Assembly (NCBI GenBank): GCA_900771305.1
Contig: CAAGNL010000088.1
Coordinates: forward strand, 1-6,648
Reading direction: 5' to 3'
DNA from: Kiritimatiellia bacterium
GTDB lineage: Bacteria; Verrucomicrobiota; Kiritimatiellia; RFP12; UBA1067
DNA length: 6,648 bases
Shown one piece after another: positions 1 through 5,476 of the stretch. The notes below the pieces were generated by a model, which ran no database searches, was not told the DNA's origin, and worked only from the letters and a program-made list of their open reading frames with translations. Made by a program: the position numbers and the translations under genes. The stretch's first letter is position 1. Each line of letters begins with the position of its first letter.

Positions 1-36
1 AGGGGCGCAATTCAGTGTGACCGAAGTGAACCGGAA

Positions 37-57
37 GGATCGCGCTCCTGCGCGACC
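37..57. repeat. Small hairpin resembling the palindromic unit at 4576-4594
   Basis: GG-A-TCGCGC at 37-45 pairs with GCGCGACC at 50-57, with A39 bulged and a TCCT loop. The stem is effectively GGTCGCGC/GCGCGACC, so its outer seven pairs are the same as those of the unit at 4576-4594 (GGTCGCG...CGCGACC). It may be a diverged single copy of that repeat or the terminator of a gene outside the window. There is no T-tract after it. The similarity is short and GC-rich, so chance is possible. Confidence 0.35.
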
Positions 58-122
58 GAGAGCCCTATCCATTGCCGCTTCGAAATTATTCCGCATCATA
101 ATCTCAGAAGCGATCGTCACGG

Positions 123-132
123 AAGGAGGTGA
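123..132 (+). promoter_or_regulatory. Perfect Shine-Dalgarno sequence without an obvious gene
   Basis: AAGGAGGTGA is a ten-base complement of the usual 16S rRNA 3' tail. The first ATG downstream is at 149, 16 bases away, and it opens only 15 codons before TAG at 194-196. A CTG at 140, in the same frame, lies 10 bases after GGAGG and would give an 18-residue peptide. No recognisable protein follows. It could serve a small leader peptide, be left over from a lost gene, or be coincidence. Confidence 0.3.
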
Positions 133-232
133 GATTTCACTGCGTAAGATGGAGCTGGTAGGGAGGGTACAGGCAGGAGGGACAGTGAATTCCTAGAAAG
201 ATGGGAAAAGATGGGGTGGCTCCTCAGCGCCA

Positions 233-266
233 CGCGCCGAGGGCGGCGCGGGTACTTCGCGCGCCG
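233..266. repeat. Three-arm GC-rich inverted repeat with two alternative hairpins
   Basis: CGCGCCG at 233-239, CGGCGCG at 244-250 and CGCGCCG at 260-266 form three arms. The central arm can pair with the left one (7 bp, loop AGGG) or the right one (7 bp, 9-base loop GGTACTTCG), but not both. It lies upstream of the promoter at 355-382, so it would not be in that transcript. It could end or attenuate transcription from further upstream, or belong to a family of palindromic repeats. No T-tract follows directly, so it is not a standard intrinsic terminator. Confidence 0.4.
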
Positions 267-328
267 GGCCCGTTTGGAGCGAGCGTTTATGGGAGAGGGG
301 GGCTGCGTCGGCTTCGCGCGGGTGGGGG

Positions 329-382
329 ATTTTCTGGTTTCTTTATTTCGACGATTGACAGGGAGGCGGGGGGCGTTATATA
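329..382 (+). promoter_or_regulatory. Sigma-70-type promoter for the large exported protein
   Basis: The -35 box is a perfect TTGACA at 355-360, followed by a 16-base G-rich spacer and TATATA at 377-382 as the -10 box (four of six consensus bases). A T-rich stretch at about 329-348 just upstream of -35 could act as an UP element, and it stands out against the GC-rich surroundings. Transcription should start near 389, leaving roughly 45 bases of leader before the ATG at 435. Confidence 0.6.
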
Positions 383-421
383 CTTCGCAAATGTCTAGGT
401 CTTCTGAGGTAAAGATGAGCG

Positions 422-428
422 AAAGGGG
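422..428 (+). promoter_or_regulatory. Ribosome binding site that favours the ATG at 435
   Basis: AAAGGGG ends six bases before ATG 435, a normal spacing. A TTG at 429 is also in frame but directly abuts this purine run, leaving no room for ribosome spacing. The ATG also places the charged MKRDR segment at the very N-terminus, as expected for a signal peptide. Confidence 0.6.
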
Positions 429-434
429 TTGAAC

Positions 435-3400
435 ATGAAAAGGGACAGATGGAATGGCGCGCGGCTCTGGGTTGCGGGGTTTGCGTGCGGGGCGGCGTTC
501 GCCCTCTCCGCCAACGTGGCGGTGGGGACGGGCGAGACGTTCGTCTTCACGAATTCCAGCGACCTCGCCGCGTCGGATGCCTGCGTGACGCTGGCGGACG
601 GCGCGACGTTCCGCGTGGCGGCGGGCGATGCGACGCGGCCGGGGTTCATCCTCCGCCGCCGCGAGGAGCTCTACACCCCGGTTGGCAGCCTCTGCTATCC
701 GCGCGACATGACGACCGGCTTCCCCGTCGGCCGAGAGGACACGACGCACCTGATGTTCGACGTCGAGGTCGTGGAGAACGCGCATATGGGCGTCTGGACG
801 CACTGGGGGCGCTGGCGCGCGCCGGAAACGGGTGAATATTCCTTCTTTTCGGCGATGGACGACGCGGCGAACGTGCTGATCGACGGCGTGCCGGTCCTGA
901 AGCCCACGGAGTTCTGCCGCTTCACGGTCGCCTCGAACGTCTTCCTCGCCGCCGGCTGGCACACGATCCAGATCCACATCGAGAACGCCTCGGAGGGCCG
1001 CCTCGGCCTCCTGGCCGCCTACCCCCTCGGCCTTGGCTGGACGCAGGGCGCGCCGCCGCTCACGCCGGAGGCATGCGCGGCGGCGAACCGTTTCCGGGAC
1101 ATGGGCGACGGGGCAGACGTGCAGCAGGTCCACAGCGGGATGTTCTACCGCCGCCTCGACATCCCCGCCGGCACGGCGACGCTCGACATGACGGCGAGCG
1201 GGCTTGCCGGGCCGTTCGCCTTCGGCGGATCCGACGCGGGCCTCCGCACGGGCGACGGCGCACAGCTGCGCGTGAAGGGGTGTACGAACCTCGTCTTCAA
1301 CGGGAAGGGGGACTATGGCGTCTACTTCCCGCTCCTCGACGCGGACGTCGCCTTCGAGGACGACCCGGCGGGCGTGGTGCGCCTCTACGGACAGGTCTCG
1401 CTTGAGCGGATGCGCCCGAACTACGTGGTCGATCCCGCCGCCGAGATCGCCTACTGGGGTGCGGAGATGCTGACGGGGACGGACTGGACGCTCACGAACG
1501 CCGCCGCGCAACTCCTCTCCTCCGCCGTCCTCGCCCCCACGACGACCGTCGTCGTGGCGTCGGGCGGCACGCTCACGCTCAAGCCCTGCGAACACGACCC
1601 TGCGGATACCTGGCGCTGGAAGGGGATCCGGGACGTGTTCACGAACGACTTCGTGCTCACGGCGGCCGATGCGCGGCTACAGGTGCGGGCCTTCAAGAGC
1701 CTCGAACTGAAGGGCGCACTGCGCGGAAACGGCCGGGTCGTGCAGATCGACAACTGCTCGGACGGGCCGTTCGTCGTCTCCGGCGACGTGTCGCAGTTCT
1801 CCGGGACGCTCCAGGCGCAGGGGGCGGGCGGGTTCGTCGTGCGCGCGGCTGCGGCGGGCGACGGCACGGAGACGGTCGTGCTGGGCGGGGACGGAAAGGC
1901 GACGAACGCGGTCGCCTACGTCCAGCTCCACCCCCCCGTCGAGGCGGGGGCCGTGGCGACGGGGCGCGTAAACCGCGTGGAGGGGCGCCAGCCGACGGCG
2001 TACCTCTTCGCCGGTGCGGCGCAGGAGCTGCGCGTGCGGCGCTTTGCGGGCATCGGGGGCGTCAAGACGGAGAATCTCGTCGATGCGCACGTCACCATCG
2101 ACGAACTCGCGCCGGGCGCGCGCCTCGTGCTACGCTACACGGCGAACGTGACGATTGGGTCCGTGGACGCGGAGGATGCGGAGGTCCGCGTGGTGGGGAC
2201 GCACGCGCAGGCGAGCCGCCTGGAGCTGGCGGACGGGGCGGGGGCCCTGCCCGTCCTGGACATTGCGGAGGGGGCGGTCGTGGAGCTTGCCGGAACCGCC
2301 TCCGTCGCGCGCGTGACGGGCGCGGGCACGCTCGTCGTCTCGGGCGCGGCGACGCTGCCCGAGGTGGCGGCGGGGGTGACGGTGCGGACGGTTGCGGGGG
2401 GCGTCGTGCGGACGACGGACGCGGCGGCGCTCGCCGCCGCGCTCGGGGCGCGTCCGGCCCTTTGGCTCGACGCCGCGCAGACCGCGACGTGCGAGCAGTA
2501 CCTCAACTGCGTCTTCACGAACGGCATCGTCGTGCGGCGCTGGAACGACTGTCGGCCGGAGCAGACGGCGCTCTACGGCCTCAACCCGCGCGGCGAGGGC
2601 TACGTGCGCGTCTACCCCTACGTGAAGACGAACGCGCTCAACGGCCTGAACGTCGTCTCGACGGGGGCGCTCGGTGGCAACGTGCCGCGCGAATACGGGC
2701 ACGTCACCGTGCCGAACGGGACGCCCGACCTGAATGACCCGAACGAGGTGCAGAGCGAGTCGCGCCGCCTGCCGTTCAACCAGCCGATCGTGTTCCGCAC
2801 GGCAATCGCCGTCGTCAACAGCGCGCTCGGCGGCGGCGCGGCGATTCTGGGCGGCTTCAGGGACGACAACTGGAAGGACCTGACGGCGGAGGAGCGGGAC
2901 TCCTTCGCCCCGGCGACGACGGACTGCCTGCTGGCGCGCGGCGGGAAGACGGCGACCGACTACCAGAATCCGGCGACGCCGATCTTCGCGCAGTACCGCC
3001 GCACGTGGGTGGACGGCGAGGCGGTCGATCCCACCGTGACGGGGTACAGCGGCGGCTGGCAGATCGTGTCGTTCGAGTCCGCCACCGAGGCGGGCGAGGA
3101 GGTGCGGTCCCTCGGTATGCAGACGACGCACCTGAATGCGGGCGGCATCGACTACGCGGAAGTGCTTATCTACACGAACGCGCTGACGGCGGCGGAGCGG
3201 CGGGCGGTTGAACGCCACCTCGCGCACAAGTGGGGTGTCTCGGCGCGCGCGGCCCCGACGCCGGTGAACGGAACGGGGCGGCTCGTGGTGGAGGACCGTC
3301 TGCGCGCGGCGGGGGTGTTTGCCGGAACGGTGGAGATGAAGGAGGGGGCACGGCTCGATCTTGCGTCCGTGCCGCCGCCGCCGGTGGAGGCCGATGTCCC

Positions 3401-4571
3401 GGAAGAGGGGCGGGCGGCGTGGTTCGACCCGGATGCGGCGGACGACCTCGTGCTCGGCGCGAACAGGGACGGGACGGCGGACAACCTCGTCTACGCGCTC
3501 TTCGACCGGGGCCGGCCACACGAGACGGGGACGCTTTACCTGCACGGCACGTACAATCCGAACTCCACGACGTCCTCGGGTGACCGGCGGCCGCGCGCCG
3601 TGCGGGGCGCGCGCGGGGACGGCCCCGCGCGGACGTGGCTCGTCTTCCGCGAAGACCCGGAGTCGCCGACCTTCGACGGCGGCAACACGCTGCGCCTGAA
3701 GACGGACGTCTCGCTCATCTCGAATGCGACGGCGAGTGCGTTCTACTCGTTCGAGACCTGCCCGACGCGCACGGCGTTCATCGTGATGGACTCCTGCTGG
3801 GGCGGCGGCACGCCGATTCTGGACAAGATCGAAGCCAACGGCCTCGTGCGGCGTCGCACGGGGGACGACTTCACGAAGCCGATCTGGGCGGACGGGACCG
3901 CCGGCAGCCTCACGCGCGGCGTGACGCGCCTGAACGGCGCGGCGTGCGACGGCGTGACGACCGGCTTCACCGGTGCGCCGGAGGTCTTCTCCTTCACGAC
4001 GACGAACGACTTCCCCGCCGCCTTCTTCGGCTCCTACAAGAACAAGGACGTGGAGGGCGGGACGGAAGTACTCGGCGAGATCCTGCTCTACGACCGCGTG
4101 GTGGCGGAGGCCGAGCGCGACCGGATCGAATGCTACCTGATGAACAAGTGGCTGGGTGTCGCGACGGGCGGCGTATGCGACTGGCGGCGTGCCACGGTGA
4201 CGGGCGCGGGGACGGTGGCGGCGGCGCGGGCGGGGTTGCCGGCGTTCGACGCGGCGTTCACTGGCACGCTCGCGCTCGCGGATACGGCGCTCGCGTTCCA
4301 CGTGGACACGGCGGGGATGGTGACGGACGCGCTGGCGCTGCCGGCGGGGGCGGCGCTCACCCTCCCCGAGGCGGGTGCGCTGACGGTCTCGTTCGCGGGG
4401 AGGCCCACGAGCTGCACGCTCGCGACGGCGGGGGCGATCACGGGCATCGACCCGGCGCGGTGGGCGGTTGCGCTCACGCCGACGTTCCACGGCACGAGCC
4501 GCCTCGTCTGCACGGCGGGCGCCCTGCGCCTGGAGGTCATTCCAGACGGTACGGTCCTGTTCTTCCGGTAG
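435..4571 (+). CDS. Large exported protein with PA14-like and two LamG-like modules
   Basis: Encodes 1378 residues from ATG 435; an in-frame TTG at 429 is less likely. Residues 1-26 form a signal peptide (charged MKRDR, hydrophobic core, likely cleavage after A-L-S-A). Residues about 70-202 look like a PA14 domain: W-G-R-W then P-E-T-G-E-Y-S-F-F, D-D-A-A-N-V-L-I-D-G and A-G-W-H. Residues about 205-670 are short beta-strand repeats (G-T-L-T-L, G-N-G-R-V type), probably a beta-helix or similar solenoid. Two concanavalin/LamG-like modules follow, about 675-935 and 994-1241. Each opens with W-x-D and closes with the same 25-residue block (E909-W933 and E1215-W1239, 10 identities). Strand motifs of V-T-G-A-G-T type occur near 627, 944 and 1255. 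There is no catalytic signature, LPXTG, PEP-CTERM or autotransporter barrel; the C-terminus ends G-T-V-L-F-F-R. It is probably secreted or surface-displayed and may bind glycans or mediate adhesion, which is inference from its folds. It has its own promoter. Confidence 0.85.
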   Translation: MKRDRWNGARLWVAGFACGAAFALSANVAVGTGETFVFTNSSDLAASDACVTLADGATFRVAAGDATRPGFILRRREELYTPVGSLCYPRDMTTGFPVGREDTTHLMFDVEVVENAHMGVWTHWGRWRAPETGEYSFFSAMDDAANVLIDGVPVLKPTEFCRFTVASNVFLAAGWHTIQIHIENASEGRLGLLAAYPLGLGWTQGAPPLTPEACAAANRFRDMGDGADVQQVHSGMFYRRLDIPAGTATLDMTASGLAGPFAFGGSDAGLRTGDGAQLRVKGCTNLVFNGKGDYGVYFPLLDADVAFEDDPAGVVRLYGQVSLERMRPNYVVDPAAEIAYWGAEMLTGTDWTLTNAAAQLLSSAVLAPTTTVVVASGGTLTLKPCEHDPADTWRWKGIRDVFTNDFVLTAADARLQVRAFKSLELKGALRGNGRVVQIDNCSDGPFVVSGDVSQFSGTLQAQGAGGFVVRAAAAGDGTETVVLGGDGKATNAVAYVQLHPPVEAGAVATGRVNRVEGRQPTAYLFAGAAQELRVRRFAGIGGVKTENLVDAHVTIDELAPGARLVLRYTANVTIGSVDAEDAEVRVVGTHAQASRLELADGAGALPVLDIAEGAVVELAGTASVARVTGAGTLVVSGAATLPEVAAGVTVRTVAGGVVRTTDAAALAAALGARPALWLDAAQTATCEQYLNCVFTNGIVVRRWNDCRPEQTALYGLNPRGEGYVRVYPYVKTNALNGLNVVSTGALGGNVPREYGHVTVPNGTPDLNDPNEVQSESRRLPFNQPIVFRTAIAVVNSALGGGAAILGGFRDDNWKDLTAEERDSFAPATTDCLLARGGKTATDYQNPATPIFAQYRRTWVDGEAVDPTVTGYSGGWQIVSFESATEAGEEVRSLGMQTTHLNAGGIDYAEVLIYTNALTAAERRAVERHLAHKWGVSARAAPTPVNGTGRLVVEDRLRAAGVFAGTVEMKEGARLDLASVPPPPVEADVPEEGRAAWFDPDAADDLVLGANRDGTADNLVYALFDRGRPHETGTLYLHGTYNPNSTTSSGDRRPRAVRGARGDGPARTWLVFREDPESPTFDGGNTLRLKTDVSLISNATASAFYSFETCPTRTAFIVMDSCWGGGTPILDKIEANGLVRRRTGDDFTKPIWADGTAGSLTRGVTRLNGAACDGVTTGFTGAPEVFSFTTTNDFPAAFFGSYKNKDVEGGTEVLGEILLYDRVVAEAERDRIECYLMNKWLGVATGGVCDWRRATVTGAGTVAAARAGLPAFDAAFTGTLALADTALAFHVDTAGMVTDALALPAGAALTLPEAGALTVSFAGRPTSCTLATAGAITGIDPARWAVALTPTFHGTSRLVCTAGALRLEVIPDGTVLFFR

Positions 4572-4575
4572 GGAG

Positions 4576-4623
4576 GGTCGCGCGTGTCGCGACCGACGGG
4601 GTACGGACGCGACACGCGCGTCC
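4576..4623. repeat. Nested palindrome: two inverted 19-base mini-hairpins (REP-like)
   Basis: Unit 1, GGTCGCGCGTGTCGCGACC (4576-4594), is a 7-bp stem with loop CGTGT. Unit 2, GGACGCGACACGCGCGTCC (4605-4623), is a 7-bp stem with loop ACACG. They are separated by GACGGGGTAC. Unit 2 is the reverse complement of unit 1 except at positions 3 and 17, where a T-A pair has become A-T, so both small stems stay perfect. The units can also pair with each other: 13 bp (4579-4591 with 4608-4620), one A-A mismatch, then 3 more bp around an 8-base loop. It begins four bases after the preceding stop codon, so it could end transcription or protect the 3' end of the message, but no T-tract follows on either strand. 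The arrangement resembles paired REP elements; membership in such a family is inference. Confidence 0.7.
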
Positions 4624-4688
4624 AAGAACGGGCGGACGATGAAGCGACAGTTGCGAAGGGACGACTCTTCGAGGCGTGACGTTGACAC

Positions 4689-5222
4689 ATGGTCTACACG
4701 CAAAAGTATGCGTCGCCGATTGGCGGCATGTTGCTGGCGGCGGACGAGGTCGGGCTGACGGGCCTGTGGTTCGACGGTGAGAAGTTTTTTGCCGACAACC
4801 TTCCGGCGGAACATGAGGAGGAGGAGACTCCGACGCTGGCGGCGTCCAAGCGCTGGCTGGACATCTACTTCATGGGCAAGGAACCGGACTTCACGCCGCC
4901 GCTGCATCCCATTGGTTCGGCGTTCCGCATGAAGGTCTGGGACGTCCTCCTGCAGATTCCCTACGGGCAGACCGTCACCTACGGCTGGATTGCCCGACAG
5001 GTTGCGGCGCGGGAAGGACGGGGGAGAATGTCCGGGCAGGCCGTTGGCGGCGCCGTGGGGCACAACGAGATCTCCATCATCATCCCCTGCCACCGGGTCG
5101 TGGGAACGAGCGGCAGCCTGACGGGATACGCGGGCGGCATGGACAGAAAGATCGCGCTGCTGAAGACGGAGCACGTTGACATGAGCCGGTTCTTCGTCCC
5201 GAAGAAAGGGACTGCGCTGTAG
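4689..5222 (+). CDS. ogt: Methylated-DNA--protein-cysteine S-methyltransferase
   Basis: Encodes 177 residues, a normal length for the Ogt/MGMT family. The protein removes alkyl groups from O6-alkylguanine (and more slowly O4-alkylthymine) in DNA by transferring them irreversibly to its own cysteine. The active site I-I-P-C-H-R-V is at 131-137 with nucleophile C134; H135 and E161 complete the usual Cys-His-Glu network, and N126 matches the conserved Asn. The DNA-binding helix-turn-helix lies in about 77-120, beginning FRMKVWDVLLQIPYG. G-S-L-T-G-Y-A-G-G at 142-150 is the usual loop after the active site. The residue 17 before the cysteine, an intercalating Arg in human MGMT, is Gln117, as I recall for many homologues in gut Firmicutes. 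A stop codon lies directly before the ATG in this frame, so the start is fixed, though the ribosome binding site is weak. No Ada regulatory domain is present. It is a cytoplasmic repair enzyme unrelated in role to its neighbours. Confidence 0.95.
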   Translation: MVYTQKYASPIGGMLLAADEVGLTGLWFDGEKFFADNLPAEHEEEETPTLAASKRWLDIYFMGKEPDFTPPLHPIGSAFRMKVWDVLLQIPYGQTVTYGWIARQVAAREGRGRMSGQAVGGAVGHNEISIIIPCHRVVGTSGSLTGYAGGMDRKIALLKTEHVDMSRFFVPKKGTAL

Positions 5223-5239
5223 CGCGGAGAGTGGCCTAT

Positions 5240-5281
5240 GGCGCAAGGACGTTGCGAACTTGGCGTCAAAGCCTTTGCGCT
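5240..5281. terminator. Hairpin after ogt, possible weak terminator
   Basis: GCGCAA at 5241-5246 pairs with TTGCGC at 5275-5280, and after a bulged T the stem continues with G-C pairs. An inner GACG (5248-5251) can pair with CGTC (5264-5267). It starts 18 bases after the ogt stop. No T-run follows, so intrinsic termination is uncertain; it may be only part of a dispersed intergenic repeat. Confidence 0.3.
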
Positions 5282-5457
5282 CTTCGCGTTAAAAGTCATT
5301 TCCGGATTGCACGGAGCGCAAGATGCATTCACCAACGAAGACTCTAACGAGATTGGCGATTCGTGTGCTTTTTTGTCAAGTGAACGGAGCGATTAGGCAC
5401 AAGAATCGGCGTGCCGTGTCACGCAGAGACACTGCGAACAAGGCGAACGGAGGAATG

Positions 5458-5466
5458 TGGTATAAT
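5458..5466 (+). promoter_or_regulatory. Extended -10 promoter of the esterase gene
   Basis: TGGTATAAT combines a perfect -10 hexamer (5461-5466) with the upstream TG of an extended -10 box. No good -35 is present at the expected place (ACAAGG at 5438-5443), which extended -10 promoters can tolerate. Transcription should start near 5473, about four bases before ATG 5477, so the message would be essentially leaderless. This also argues against the upstream in-frame GTG at 5411, which would put the promoter inside the coding region. Confidence 0.6.
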
Positions 5467-5476
5467 TCACCTCCTC

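Larger units (their letters stand above)
1..434. other. Upstream non-coding region of the large exported protein gene
   Basis: I see no convincing gene here. A + strand frame is open from base 2 to a TAG at 194-196, and a - strand frame is open from an ATG at 99 (reading toward base 1) to the window edge, giving 33 residues that begin MMRNNFEAAMDRALGRAG. Neither resembles a family I know and neither has a well-placed ribosome binding site. Either could be the end of a neighbouring gene, but they conflict with each other. The region holds a hairpin at 37-57, an isolated Shine-Dalgarno sequence at 123-132, a three-arm GC-rich inverted repeat at 233-266 and a promoter at 329-382. Base composition is more mixed than in the following gene, with A+T-rich patches around 84-105 and 329-349, which fits a regulatory spacer. 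Confidence 0.5.
5223..5476. other. Intergenic region with diverged short repeats
   Basis: This gap between ogt and the esterase has no credible gene. It contains an imperfect direct repeat, 5241-5265 and 5421-5445, matching at 18 of 25 bases and sharing TGCGAAC and GGCG cores. CTTTGCGCTCTTCGCG at 5273-5288 and ACGCAGAGACACTGCG at 5421-5436 resemble, in opposite orientation, the degenerate 'gcaaagacgc' type of intergenic repeat seen in many bacteria. A T6 run at 5369-5374 has no hairpin directly before it. The esterase promoter sits at the right end. Confidence 0.45.

Noticed and set aside
24..40. Resemblance of AAGTGAACCGGAAGGAT to AAGTGAACGGAGCGAT near 5378-5392
   Set aside because: The match is short and gapped, with no extension on either side, so it is not distinguishable from chance.
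201..432. Two overlapping + strand frames (201-398 and 211-432) before the large gene
   Set aside because: They overlap each other, cross the predicted promoter, have no ribosome binding site and encode no recognisable protein. Only the last 14 codons (391-432) could be a leader frame, noted separately.
435..512. Lipoprotein signal with Cys18 in the large protein
   Set aside because: The sequence before the cysteine is G-F-A-C, which lacks the usual Leu at -3 and has a bulky Phe at -2. A standard signal peptidase I site after A-L-S-A fits better.
1537..1557. 21-base perfect inverted repeat (10-bp arms, one-base centre) inside the large gene
   Set aside because: It encodes P-T-T-T-V-V-V in ACG/ACC and GTC/GTG codons, whose GC-rich choices are mutually complementary. 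Codon bias explains it; a similar case at 2420-2441 encodes an alanine run.
117..1595. Long open frame on the - strand opposite the large gene
   Set aside because: The product is Arg-, Ala- and Glu-rich with no recognisable domain, and it lies opposite a gene with clear signal peptide and domains. GC-rich codon bias on the coding strand creates such mirror frames.
3635..4642. 335-codon + strand frame overlapping the end of the large gene
   Set aside because: It is rich in Arg and Gly without a family signature, and the overlapped frame contains the second LamG-like module with its conserved closing motif.
2130..5246. 1038-codon open frame on the - strand
   Set aside because: It spans the antisense of both the large gene and the well-identified ogt gene. 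Its composition (runs of Arg, Pro, His, Ala) is typical of an antisense shadow and it has no domain.
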